Source: Paenibacillus lutimineralis (lineage in GTDB: Bacteria; Bacillota; Bacilli; Paenibacillales; Paenibacillaceae). Taken from it: a DNA stretch of 64,000 bases. Under the pieces are notes generated by a model. It did not search any database and was not told the origin of the DNA. It was given only the letters and a program-made list of their open reading frames with translations. The DNA is taken from the NCBI RefSeq assembly GCF_003991425.1, contig NZ_CP034346.1, forward strand, positions 1,773,501 to 1,837,500. Direction: 5' to 3'. Positions 47,771 through 57,057 of this stretch are shown here, piece by piece (position 1 is the first letter of the stretch; the number at the start of each line of letters is the position of its first letter). A program made the position numbers and the translations under genes.

Positions 47771-47972
47771 ATGGCTTGGAGCGAATTGCAAAAAATTCCG
47801 GATGAATACAATGATGAGTTCAGAACGATTGACGAAACAATTCTTAAGTTGATTCAGAAAAGGAAAGACCTTTCTTAATGGCAGAAGAATTTTTCAGCCT
47901 CAGGATATCATTCATGAGTTTGCAGCTCAGTATTACCTGGATATTGAGTATTGGTTAGAGCTAGTGAAATAG
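47771..47972 (+). pseudogene. Small helical protein with chorismate-mutase-like segment, frameshifted
   Basis: MAWSELQKIPDEYNDEFRTI ... KLIQKRKDLS ends at TAA (47876); a one-base shift restores NGRRIFQPQDIIHEFAAQYY ... WLELVK to the stop at 47972. The IDETILKLIQKRKDL segment resembles the first helix of chorismate mutases. One extra T near 47875 accounts for the break. Confidence 0.65.
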
Positions 47973-47998
47973 CAGTAAATCGAAAGAAGGGATGTTAA

Positions 47999-49186
47999 AT
48001 GAGAGTTTTATTGGTCGACGACGAGCCGCTAGCGTCTATTGAACTTCAAGGAGCCCTTGAACGCGAAGTCAGCGGAATACAGATCGTCGCCACGTATTCA
48101 AATCCGACAAAAGTGATTGCTGGCGTATTAGAGCATCGCCCTGATGTGGTGTTCTTGGATATTGGAATGCCCGAGATTGACGGGCTGGAGCTTGGTAGGC
48201 AGATCCAGGCTGTCGTTCCCGGCATCTGTATCGTGTTCGTGACCGGTTACGACCAGTATGCCGTTCGTGCTTTCGAGCTTTATGCCTTGGATTATCTAGT
48301 AAAGCCGGTGAACGACAGTCGTCTTCGCAACACCGTCATGCGGCTTCAGGAGAAGCTGAACTTGAAAGGTTTGGGGAAAGTTCCGGTTCGGAATGCGCCA
48401 CTGATAGGGTGTTTCGAACAGATCCTTTTCCACCCTCCGGGCATGGAAGCACAGACCGTAAAATGGAGGACGAGCAAATCGCAGGAATTGTTCGCTTTTT
48501 TGCTTTACCATCGAGAGCGGGTCGTCGGCCGAGGCGTACTCCTCGAGCTGCTATGGCCGAATATAGAGGAGGCGAGAGCGGCTCAACACCTCTATACGGC
48601 TATCTATCATATCCGTCAAACTCTGAAATCCTACAAGATGGATTCGATATCCATACGCATCGGCGAACTGCAAGCAGGATATCAACTGGATATCGGGGGA
48701 GCGCAGGTTGACACGGAGCTATGGGAAAGCGAATTAAAGCAATTGGGTTCTCTCGATGCGGGCACCGCCGACGCCTATGAACGCGTGCTGAGGATGTACA
48801 CGGGCCACTATCTCGGGTATTACGATTACTTGTGGGTGGAGCACGAACGGGAACGCTTGCAGTTGCTATGGCTATACCAGATGAAGAGATTGAGCGAATA
48901 TTACGAGGGGCAATGCGTCCTAGACAAAGCCATTCAGATTAACCTTAGCATTCAACGGATATGTCCGGATGAGGAAGAATGCTATTTTTCGCTGATGAAG
49001 CTCTATCATGCGGTAGATAATCATATGGGCATAGAGGAACAATACTATCTCCTCAAAACGAGAATGGAACGTGAGCTGGAGCTTCCGATTAGCGAGGACA
49101 TCGTCCGTTGGTATGAACAATGGAGATTGGGCCAACACAAGCTCATCGGAGAATTAAAGGGAAATTCGACGTTTTTATTAAAGTAG
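47999..49186 (+). CDS. Response regulator with BTAD-type output domain
   Basis: The 395-residue protein has an N-terminal receiver: acidic pair in LLVDDEPLA, phospho-acceptor aspartate in VVFLDIGMPEIDG (about residue 57), lysine in YLVKPVN. From about 150 there is a SARP-like winged helix (RTSKSQELFAFLLYHRERVV ... LWP) and a bacterial transcriptional activator domain (about 245-380) of TPR-like helices. The start ATG follows AAGAAGGGATG. No kinase is adjacent upstream; the hybrid kinase at 53.8-56.8 kb is the nearest partner candidate. The SLH surface protein downstream may be a target. Confidence 0.88.
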   Translation: MRVLLVDDEPLASIELQGALEREVSGIQIVATYSNPTKVIAGVLEHRPDVVFLDIGMPEIDGLELGRQIQAVVPGICIVFVTGYDQYAVRAFELYALDYLVKPVNDSRLRNTVMRLQEKLNLKGLGKVPVRNAPLIGCFEQILFHPPGMEAQTVKWRTSKSQELFAFLLYHRERVVGRGVLLELLWPNIEEARAAQHLYTAIYHIRQTLKSYKMDSISIRIGELQAGYQLDIGGAQVDTELWESELKQLGSLDAGTADAYERVLRMYTGHYLGYYDYLWVEHERERLQLLWLYQMKRLSEYYEGQCVLDKAIQINLSIQRICPDEEECYFSLMKLYHAVDNHMGIEEQYYLLKTRMERELELPISEDIVRWYEQWRLGQHKLIGELKGNSTFLLK

Positions 49187-49218
49187 ACTATATCTGAAGC
49201 GAATGCTCATTATTTCAT

Positions 49219-49276
49219 GTTTAAAGGCTGCTACGATGGGGGAATTCGATTCCTCTTCCACGAAGCGGCCTTTTTG
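49219..49276 (+). terminator. Probable terminator after the response regulator
   Basis: AAAGGCTGCT pairs with AGCGGCCTTT around a long loop, with TTTTTG after it. Confidence 0.55.
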
Positions 49277-49721
49277 TCGTTTCGGGAGTTGTCTAGGTGT
49301 TGTCTAGGAGCGTGTGCTAAAGTTATAAGCGTTTATTGTGGAAAATTGACGTATTATGTCATCCCGTAAATTCCTTGCACTTGACCAAATTTTCTGCATT
49401 TTCTTTGATTATTTCACGATTTCTCTTGTTTATTGCATTGTCAGCAAGCCCTAAATAGCAAGAGTGAAGGGGGGCATATATAAGCGCGGTATAACAGTAC
49501 TGTTCTATGGATGTATCATTATGTTGAAAGAAGATGAAATAAGCATTGCGTATGAAAAGCAAAAGCAAAAAAGACAAGCGTGAGAAAAGTTAGCCGGATA
49601 AGGTTTACACGGACGGGCCAGAGATTAAATTGTTTAGTTTCATAACGTTAATATTTAGCGGAGATTTGCCAGAAGATGTCGCTAGAATACTAGTATTCTA
49701 TAATAGAGAGGATGAAGAGAT
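49277..49721. other. Long leader region before the large SLH protein
   Basis: No credible gene. It includes an 18-bp perfect palindrome, TAGAATACTAGTATTCTA (49683-49700), a few bases upstream of the ribosome site GAGAGG. The position would allow an operator or a hairpin near the translation start. The remainder is AT-rich. Confidence 0.45.
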
Positions 49722-52700
49722 GTGTTGTTACAAGGGGATTATTTCAAATGGAGAAAGCAGCTTATGGTGATGCTCATCTTTGTGCTGGTATTCGGGAGCT
49801 TCTCAACTACATTCGTACCTAAGGTATCAGCGGCTAGCAGTCCTCTTACTCCAGGTGGTTTGAGTGGATCTCAACCTGTACTATGGCTTAAAGCAGATTC
49901 TGATGTAAATGAAAATAACGGGCTATTGACGGAGTGGGCAGATCAATCTACTGACCCTGTGCGGTTTACTCTTGATGTTCCAACGGGCAAAGAAGCGATA
50001 ACACCAAAGTATAATTCAGTCGGGGTGAATTTTAACCCGAGTATTACATTTAACAATTCTTATACTACTGACCACTATGATCAATCGGCAAAGTTAATAG
50101 GAGATAAACAGATTACATTTCAGTCTGGATATGCTGTCTATAAATGGCCAGCTACTGGCTATGCAGGATCACTTGTCGGATCGATTGAAATAAAAACTTA
50201 CGGAAGTCAGATTTTGGGTGGAAATGCGGATTTTGCAGTTGGAAATGGCGCGAGCAAAGTATGGCGTGGTTTTAAAGAGCCTGACCCTGACAGAGAGAGA
50301 TTCCAATTGGCCAATTATGAAATCAAGGATGACACGAACCATAGTGCAAGAGTTAACGGGAAAGCAGCAGAAACTATTATTAATGGTAAGGCTACTTTTG
50401 GTACCTTTGAATTCACTCCTGTAATTGGTGCTACTGCAGGAACCAGTGGCAGCAACTGGCGTGGTCTGCGCGCTGAAGTTGCTGAGATTATCTTGTATGA
50501 TAGCTTAACAAGCGATGATGCCGCTAAAATTGAAACATACTTGGGAGTGAAGTATGGAATTACGCTTAACAATGGTGAGAGCAATTATATTTCCACAAAT
50601 GATGATACCGTGTGGACTGCGGACAGTACCTACAAACACAACATTGCGGGTATAGGTCAAGATGATGCAGAAGCATTGGTGCAAAAGCAAAGCCGCAGTA
50701 TTAATGCTGGAACGCAAATTGCAATTGGTGTAAATACCCTCGTTAATTCAAACGCGCTTAATACGGGGACACTGTCCGACCAACAATACTTAATCTGGGG
50801 CGACAATGGACAAGACTTGACGTTCGACCAACAGATTGGCAGCACGAACGAGTATCATTCACAGCGCGTTTGGAAGGTACAGAACACGAATGGCGTTGGT
50901 GAGGTTCAAATTGCGATTCCGACATCCGCTATTCCTGCAGGGAAAAAACTGCTAGTTAGCAGCAGCGATACGGATTTTACTAATGCAACTCAGAAGGAAT
51001 TAGAAATTATTGATCTTAACGGTGTAGAGCATTACGCGGCTAAAACAACACTAAATAATGGGCAATTTTTCACATTTGGTGTATTGGCTCAAAGCGCAAA
51101 GGTTGAAGAAATAACAGCCGCTGGGGACGAGGTTGTATTAACCTTTGATCAAGAAATCGTTCTAACTGATCTAACCGGCTTCACGCTTGAAATCAACGGT
51201 GTAGAGGTTACGATTGATAGCTTTGAAATAGGAGTAGATGGTAAGACATTGAAGCTGAAGACGAGTGAGGAGATTACACAAGTTGATGCTGTTAAAGTGT
51301 CTTATGAGAAATCAGTTGGAAACTTAAAAGGAAAAAATGGTGCTCCTGTTCACAGCTTTGATTATCTCATTGCACCACCAGCTTTAGTCATCACCGAGCC
51401 AAGTGGTGATACCGTATTCGTGAAAAAGCCTGAAATCAAGGGCACGACCACTCCAGGTGCCAAGGTATCCGTAGAAATCAAGGATGGAAGTGGTGCTGTA
51501 ATTGCTACGCCAACTGTCACTGTAAATCAAGATGGTACATGGAGTTTCATCCCTTCGGCTGATTTAGTAGATGGCTCTTATACAATTGAAGTGACGTCTA
51601 CAAAAGATGATAAGACAGCTAAAGAAAACAAAATCATTACGGTAGATACCACAAATCCAGCTTTAGTCATCACCGAGCCAAGTGGTGATACATTATTCAT
51701 GAAAAAGCCAGAAATCAAAGGTACAGCTGACAAGGATGCAAAGGTCATCGTTGAGTTGAAAGATGAGAGCGGCAATGTTGTCGAGACCCGCGAAGTGGAA
51801 GTAGACAGCAATGGAAATTGGAGCTTCATTCCGTCCACTGATTTAAAAGACGGGAAATATACAATCAATGTAACGGCAGAGAAACATAGCAAAGTGTCCA
51901 CAGACTCCAAGATCGTTACGGTAGACACGACAGACAAATCACAACTATCGGGTCTCGAGTTAAAGCGTGGGGATGGAACACCGATTGCGATCTCTCCGGC
52001 TTTTAATGGGGGAGTAACCCATTATCAGGCTTCCGTGACCCACGATGTTTACAATACAACCGTAACGCTGGCGACTTATGACCCGAACGCCACAATCGAA
52101 ATTTCGGTAAATGGCGGGGTATGGAAAGCAATCCCTAATGGCTCTGTAAGTGATGAATTGCCGCTGGCAGTCGGCACCAATACGATTGTTGTGAAGGTAA
52201 CGGACGCCCAGGGCAATGTAACGGAATATACGCTGACCATCACCAGAGGATCCAATGGCAGCAATAATAATGGAGGTAACAACGGAGGCAATAGCGGAGG
52301 CAATACAACGCCTGCTACGCCGCCTACGACTACGCCACCCGCAACGGACCCAGGTGTGAATACGTCCGTGAACGGTAACGATGGCGGGTTTGCCACTGGC
52401 AAGACAACCACTTCTGGAGGTAACAAGCAAACTTCCGTACTGGTAAACAGAGATAAGCTTGGCGATATATTATCGAATGGAACGGGACAGAAGCTGGCCA
52501 TTCAATCTTCGAATGATGGAGATATGCAGGTGGATGGTTTGACGGCAGAAACGGTTAAGCAATTGGCCGATAAGGGTGCGAGTCTAGAAATTGGCAACCT
52601 GTTAGCGATCTACCCTGTTCCTGGCGGAAAGATGGACTTAAGCGGTGTGTCCAAGCAATTGGGCAATGCAGCACTTGGTGATATCGCGGTCCATATTGAT

Positions 52701-53606
52701 ATCCAGCGTTCTTCGAAAGCACTGACTGACAGCGCGCGGAGCAAGGCAAAGGCAGAAGGGTACGAGTTATTGGTTGATCCGGTCGATCTTGACATGACCT
52801 TTACACATGACGGTCAGACGGTTAGATCGGGACAATTAAGCGGATATGCTCCGAAATACATCGCTCTGCCTGAAGGCATCGATCCGAACCGTATTACAAC
52901 AGGTGTTATCGTGAATCCTGACGGTACTGTGTTCCATGTACCAACGGTCGTTACGAAGATCAACAGTCGCTACTATGCTCTGATCAACGATTTGCGTAGC
53001 CACGGTTCCTACTCTGTCATCTGGAATCCGCAGGATTTCGATGATGTGAAGAAACACTGGGGCAAAGTGGACGTTAACAATATCGCAGCGCGACTCGATC
53101 TGGAAGGAACCGGAAACAATACATTCTCGCCGGATCGTAATGTCACGCGCTCGGAGTTCTCGGAGATTGTCGTAGCTGGTCTTGGCTTGATGCGCCAGAA
53201 CGTTCCAAACAGTATTTTCCCGGACGTTCCGGAATCTGCTTGGTACCAGGATGCAGTCACGATCGCGAATGAATTCGGTATCGTTCGCGGCTATGACAAC
53301 GGCAACTTCTATGGCGACCAGCAAATTACAAGAGAACAAGGAATGGCGATGATCGCCCGGGCGTACAGCCTCATCGACCCGAAGACCGAGCTAAGCGAGG
53401 AGCAGATCACTTCCCTGCTGGCGGGTTACAAAGACGCAGCGAGCGTATCCGGCTGGGCGAGAGAGGATGTCGCTCTGCTGGTTGAAGTGGGAATCGTGAA
53501 GGGCAGCGGAATGGAGTTGCTGAGCCCGAAATCCAATATGACACGTGCCGAAGTAACGGCATTGATCGCAAGATTGCTCAAAACGACTAATCTGATCGAC
53601 AAGTAA
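49722..53606 (+). CDS. Large secreted SLH-anchored surface protein with Ig-like repeats
   Basis: The 1294-residue protein starts at GTG 49722 and carries a signal peptide (about 12-38, MVMLIFVLVFGSFSTTFVPKVSAA). A lectin/LamG-like N-terminal region (about 45-290) and a following domain (about 290-460) resemble those of adhesins. Two tandem bacterial Ig-like domains (about 552-740) repeat ALVITEPSGDT ... KKPEIKG. A cadherin-like beta-sandwich (about 745-840), a Gly/Asn and Thr/Pro linker (about 845-890) and three C-terminal SLH repeats (about 1110-1290) follow. It should be displayed on the cell wall, possibly binding polysaccharide; no catalytic residues were recognised. Confidence 0.9.
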   Translation: MLLQGDYFKWRKQLMVMLIFVLVFGSFSTTFVPKVSAASSPLTPGGLSGSQPVLWLKADSDVNENNGLLTEWADQSTDPVRFTLDVPTGKEAITPKYNSVGVNFNPSITFNNSYTTDHYDQSAKLIGDKQITFQSGYAVYKWPATGYAGSLVGSIEIKTYGSQILGGNADFAVGNGASKVWRGFKEPDPDRERFQLANYEIKDDTNHSARVNGKAAETIINGKATFGTFEFTPVIGATAGTSGSNWRGLRAEVAEIILYDSLTSDDAAKIETYLGVKYGITLNNGESNYISTNDDTVWTADSTYKHNIAGIGQDDAEALVQKQSRSINAGTQIAIGVNTLVNSNALNTGTLSDQQYLIWGDNGQDLTFDQQIGSTNEYHSQRVWKVQNTNGVGEVQIAIPTSAIPAGKKLLVSSSDTDFTNATQKELEIIDLNGVEHYAAKTTLNNGQFFTFGVLAQSAKVEEITAAGDEVVLTFDQEIVLTDLTGFTLEINGVEVTIDSFEIGVDGKTLKLKTSEEITQVDAVKVSYEKSVGNLKGKNGAPVHSFDYLIAPPALVITEPSGDTVFVKKPEIKGTTTPGAKVSVEIKDGSGAVIATPTVTVNQDGTWSFIPSADLVDGSYTIEVTSTKDDKTAKENKIITVDTTNPALVITEPSGDTLFMKKPEIKGTADKDAKVIVELKDESGNVVETREVEVDSNGNWSFIPSTDLKDGKYTINVTAEKHSKVSTDSKIVTVDTTDKSQLSGLELKRGDGTPIAISPAFNGGVTHYQASVTHDVYNTTVTLATYDPNATIEISVNGGVWKAIPNGSVSDELPLAVGTNTIVVKVTDAQGNVTEYTLTITRGSNGSNNNGGNNGGNSGGNTTPATPPTTTPPATDPGVNTSVNGNDGGFATGKTTTSGGNKQTSVLVNRDKLGDILSNGTGQKLAIQSSNDGDMQVDGLTAETVKQLADKGASLEIGNLLAIYPVPGGKMDLSGVSKQLGNAALGDIAVHIDIQRSSKALTDSARSKAKAEGYELLVDPVDLDMTFTHDGQTVRSGQLSGYAPKYIALPEGIDPNRITTGVIVNPDGTVFHVPTVVTKINSRYYALINDLRSHGSYSVIWNPQDFDDVKKHWGKVDVNNIAARLDLEGTGNNTFSPDRNVTRSEFSEIVVAGLGLMRQNVPNSIFPDVPESAWYQDAVTIANEFGIVRGYDNGNFYGDQQITREQGMAMIARAYSLIDPKTELSEEQITSLLAGYKDAASVSGWAREDVALLVEVGIVKGSGMELLSPKSNMTRAEVTALIARLLKTTNLIDK

Positions 53607-53618
53607 CATCAGTTACCG

Positions 53619-53663
53619 ACAACCATTGCCGACTTTCAAAGTCGTCGATGGTTGTTTTTTTTT
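53619..53663 (+). terminator. Terminator of the large SLH protein gene
   Basis: ACAACCAT pairs with ATGGTTGT around an inner CGACTTT/AAAGTCG hairpin, followed by nine or more Ts. Confidence 0.9.
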
Positions 53664-53705
53664 GTACGAATAGCTTTGACTGGATATCGGTTAAGGGGCA
53701 AAACA

Positions 53706-53729
53706 AAAGACACCCGAGTGGATGCCTTT
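53706..53729 (-). terminator. Terminator of the hybrid kinase gene
   Basis: On the reverse strand AAAGGCATCC pairs with GGGTGTCTTT, including two G-U pairs, and is followed by TGTTTTG. It lies about 30 bases past the kinase stop. Confidence 0.65.
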
Positions 53730-53759
53730 AGATTTCGTTCTATGATACGGTGGCAATAG

Positions 53760-56700
53760 CTACTTCAATATCTGGAACGAAACGATTGTTCCTTCGTTAA
53801 GTCTGCTCTCAATACGCAGCCCTTGTCCGTAAAGCTGCTTCAGCCGCTGGTCGGTATTGATCAGCCCGATCCCCTGCTGCTCCTTCGCGGAACTGCGAAT
53901 CAGAATGTGCCGGATGGTCGTTCCGTCCATTCCCACGCCATCATCCTCGATGTAAACCTCCGCTCTATCCTCATATTCGGCAATCCGGATTAGGATGGTG
54001 CCTCCGCGCGCTCGTTTCAAAATCCCGTGCCTTACTGCATTCTCAACCAGTGGCTGAATGGATAGAGGTGGTACAAGCATCTCCAAGGATGCCTTTACGT
54101 CCCACTGCACCTCGAGGCGTTCATCAAACCGTTCCTTCTCAATCGACAAATAGGCTTGGACTAGCTCCAACTCGCTACTCAAGGTCACGAGCTTGTCCGA
54201 GTTTTTGAAGTCGAAGCTGGCACGTAAATATAAGCTGAATGCATCTGCAAGCTTGCGCATACGGCGCGTATCGATCTCGCTAAGCGCAACGATGGAGTTG
54301 AGTGTGTTGAAGAAAAAATGCGGCTTGATTTGCGCTTGCAGCCACGCTGCCTCCATGTATATTCGATCGCGGACAGCCAGCGTCAGATCGGTAAGTGCCC
54401 GAATTCTCGATTTTAGCTCCAACGTGTTCATTGGCTTAATAATGTAGTCGTTGGCCCCCGCGAGGAAGCCGGAATGAATATCCTCCGGCTGACTGCGCGC
54501 TGTAAGCAGCAGCACGGGGAGCTCAGCTAGCGAATAGCGCTGCCGGACTCGCTTGGTCAGCTCGTAGCCGGACATGCCGGGCATCATGACGTCGATGATC
54601 ATAATGTCCCACTTGACCGTATCCAACAGGGCAATAGCTTCGTTTCCGTTTATTGCTGTGCCGACGATATATGGCTCGGAAGCCAGTGCATGAGTCAACA
54701 CCCGCAAGTTGACCGGATCGTCGTCCACTGCCAGTATGCGAATTTTGTCAATGGTCGGAGACGGCGATTCGCTGACTTCCGGCAATTCGGTCATATCGTC
54801 CTCCTTGGAGGCCGCGACAGGTGTGTCCACTGCGTGCGCGAGCAATGGTGCAGCATCCGGCGAAGGGTCATCTCTCTTCGGCGTGTCTGCCGTCATCGCA
54901 AGCGGCAACGTAAAGATGAAGGTCGATCCGTGATTGGGAGCGGATTCGGCAGAAATGGTACCTCCCTGCAGCTCGACGAGCTGCTTGCAGACGCTCAGTC
55001 CAAGCCCGATGCCGCCGCCTAACGAAGTTACGCTCGAATCGGCTTGCTCGTAGGGGAGAAAGATTCGTTGCAGCGTCGCTTTATCAATCCCGACACCCGT
55101 ATCAGAGACGGTTATGTGCGCATAGCCATTCTGTATAGTGGCGCGGAGTTCAATATGGCCGCGCATTGTAAATTTGACCGCGTTATGCAAAAGGTTGAAT
55201 AAAATTTGTGTCAGCCGATTCTCGTCCGCCTGCACCAGGGGGAATGATTCCGGGATTTCGTTGACGATTCGGATCGGCTTACCCTCCGACATGAAGCCCA
55301 GCATGTCGATGACGCCGGAAGCCACCGCCTGTACGCGGATGGGAGCAGGCTGAATGTGAATGGCATTCTCTTTGAGCCGGTTGATGTCGAGCAGATCGTT
55401 AAGCAGAAACGACATACTGCGGCCGACGGAAATAAGCAAACGCAAGCTTTCCTGATGTCTGCTCTCTTTCCGGCCGGTTTCATCGTCGAGCACCGCTTGG
55501 GCAATGTTAAGCATGCCGTGAAGCGGGTTGCGAAGCTCGTGGGACGTATGGGCAAGAAAATCGTCCTTACGCTTGTCAGCCTTCTGCAACTTCTCGGTGA
55601 GGAGCCGGAGTGCTGTTATGGAGTTGAAATGTCGTTTGAACCAATAGGCGGTTACAGCCAGCACGGTGAATATGAGGTCAAACGCATAATAGCCGATTTC
55701 GGGAAAGTAAAATGTGTTAACGATGCCCCACATCGCGTTGATGGCAATCGTTATTCCTCCAATCAGCAGGAACATCGCATCCCGGTTGCCTTGTTTGGCT
55801 GAGCGAAACGTCAAGGTTGGAACGGCCACAATCGTGAACAGGTATAAAGGAATGTTGAAATAACCCAATTTCAACAGCGGTTGCAAGGGCAGAAACAAGA
55901 CAATGCCGGCATAAAGTGAGCAGAAATAATTGAACCAGCGGTAACGGCTGGATGATGTGCGTTCCACCGTAAGCAGCATGGCATTTTTGAACAAAAAATA
56001 GATGATGCCAAGATAGGATAGATGGGTCAGTCGGCTTATCCAATCATAGTTTATCGGCAGCCAGATTTGCAGGAGCCGCTCATCATCGATAAGAATCGAG
56101 ATAATGGTGCTGACAATCAGCAGAAAGAAGCTTAATAGTCCAGGAATCCGACCGCCAATGAACAGGAGCAGGCAAGCATAGAAGGCGTGTATCAATAGAA
56201 CGGCGCAAACGAGCATCTGCATGCTGCGGGAGTACCATACGTTCTTCTCAATCGCTTGCCCCGTGCCAATCATGACGGGAGAAGTAAGGCCCCCATTAAA
56301 ATAGTCATAATAATTAGCAACTTGGATGACAACTTCTATGGTTTCCCCCTCGGAATAGAAATTGGCGTAATAAGGCACTTTGCGCGCTGTGGAAGAATCG
56401 ATGTCCTTCCCCGGAGTTCCGGAATAAGCCAGCAATTGTCCATTGATATACAGCTCGGAAGAGGTGGGAATGGGCGGCACCCGAATGCCGAGCATCTGCT
56501 TCTCGTTTGCATGAATGTGAATGAGAAGTCGGTATGAGCCATAGCCGATCGGCGAATGTCCTGCCGGGTTTAATGTCTTTCCCCAGTTGCTTGGCACGTG
56601 AATATAATCAGGCTGTGGCGGATTTTCATCATCATTCATATAGAATGCATGCGTGTAAAACTCCCACTCCCCGTTCAAAGGAATCGCCTGGTTCGACGAA

Positions 56701-56843
56701 AAGTCCCAGGTGGTGAGATCAATGGTACCTTGAGTAGCATTGGGATGGGGCGGTGGAAATTTCCATGTGACCCATATAAGACGGATACTAGTTATAATCA
56801 GCAGGTATATGCCGAGAATGAGTAAGATTTGCTTTGTTTTCAT
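53760..56843 (-). CDS. Hybrid sensor kinase with 7TMR-DISM sensor, receiver and second LytS-type kinase core
   Basis: The 1027-residue protein has an N-terminal anchor helix, an extracellular beta-sandwich (about 45-200), seven membrane helices (7TMR-DISM, about 205-405), a HisKA domain with the H-box AHTSHELRNPLHG (about residue 433), and a HATPase (about 540-650). A receiver follows (about 705-820) with the aspartate in IMIIDVMMPG. The end holds a second kinase core of the HisK_internal type (LQAQIKPHFFFNTLNSI, about 840) with its own HATPase (YIEDDGVGMDG). Two kinase cores in one chain suggest a self-contained relay with several outputs. No dedicated regulator is adjacent. Confidence 0.9.
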   Translation of the reverse strand: MKTKQILLILGIYLLIITSIRLIWVTWKFPPPHPNATQGTIDLTTWDFSSNQAIPLNGEWEFYTHAFYMNDDENPPQPDYIHVPSNWGKTLNPAGHSPIGYGSYRLLIHIHANEKQMLGIRVPPIPTSSELYINGQLLAYSGTPGKDIDSSTARKVPYYANFYSEGETIEVVIQVANYYDYFNGGLTSPVMIGTGQAIEKNVWYSRSMQMLVCAVLLIHAFYACLLLFIGGRIPGLLSFFLLIVSTIISILIDDERLLQIWLPINYDWISRLTHLSYLGIIYFLFKNAMLLTVERTSSSRYRWFNYFCSLYAGIVLFLPLQPLLKLGYFNIPLYLFTIVAVPTLTFRSAKQGNRDAMFLLIGGITIAINAMWGIVNTFYFPEIGYYAFDLIFTVLAVTAYWFKRHFNSITALRLLTEKLQKADKRKDDFLAHTSHELRNPLHGMLNIAQAVLDDETGRKESRHQESLRLLISVGRSMSFLLNDLLDINRLKENAIHIQPAPIRVQAVASGVIDMLGFMSEGKPIRIVNEIPESFPLVQADENRLTQILFNLLHNAVKFTMRGHIELRATIQNGYAHITVSDTGVGIDKATLQRIFLPYEQADSSVTSLGGGIGLGLSVCKQLVELQGGTISAESAPNHGSTFIFTLPLAMTADTPKRDDPSPDAAPLLAHAVDTPVAASKEDDMTELPEVSESPSPTIDKIRILAVDDDPVNLRVLTHALASEPYIVGTAINGNEAIALLDTVKWDIMIIDVMMPGMSGYELTKRVRQRYSLAELPVLLLTARSQPEDIHSGFLAGANDYIIKPMNTLELKSRIRALTDLTLAVRDRIYMEAAWLQAQIKPHFFFNTLNSIVALSEIDTRRMRKLADAFSLYLRASFDFKNSDKLVTLSSELELVQAYLSIEKERFDERLEVQWDVKASLEMLVPPLSIQPLVENAVRHGILKRARGGTILIRIAEYEDRAEVYIEDDGVGMDGTTIRHILIRSSAKEQQGIGLINTDQRLKQLYGQGLRIESRLNEGTIVSFQILK

Positions 56844-56919
56844 AGATTATCATATTCGACAATTAATGATCATTTCCTTTTCAAGGGATGACGTTGTCTT
56901 TGGATATGCCTGCCTCGGG

Positions 56920-57001
56920 CTTCCCATGTCTGAAAATCGAAAGCGCAATGTCGTGTTGGTGAAAGTAAGAGGAATCGGTTTTCGATATGATGAACTTATA
57001 T
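56920..57001 (+). repeat. 82-bp repeat copy 1, upstream of the GH106-like gene
   Basis: This stretch is nearly identical to 63303-63384, with about three differences. Both copies carry ATCGAAA near the start and TTTCGAT near the end, able to pair. Both can be read in frame as MSENRKRNVVLVKVRG(I/A)GF and on through RYDELIF. It may be a regulatory leader or a duplicated gene end. Confidence 0.9.
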
Positions 57002-57057
57002 TTACTTGGAGGGTTCATTCAGGGGAACCTTCCCTAATAGGGGGCTGAAACTGCGAT

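Noticed and set aside
49359..49577. 72-residue reverse frame in the leader before the SLH protein
   Set aside because: No ribosome site and no recognisable domain; it lies opposite the leader and looks like chance.
54193..55022. Forward frames opposite the hybrid kinase
   Set aside because: They are antisense shadows of conserved kinase and receiver domains and have no own start signals.
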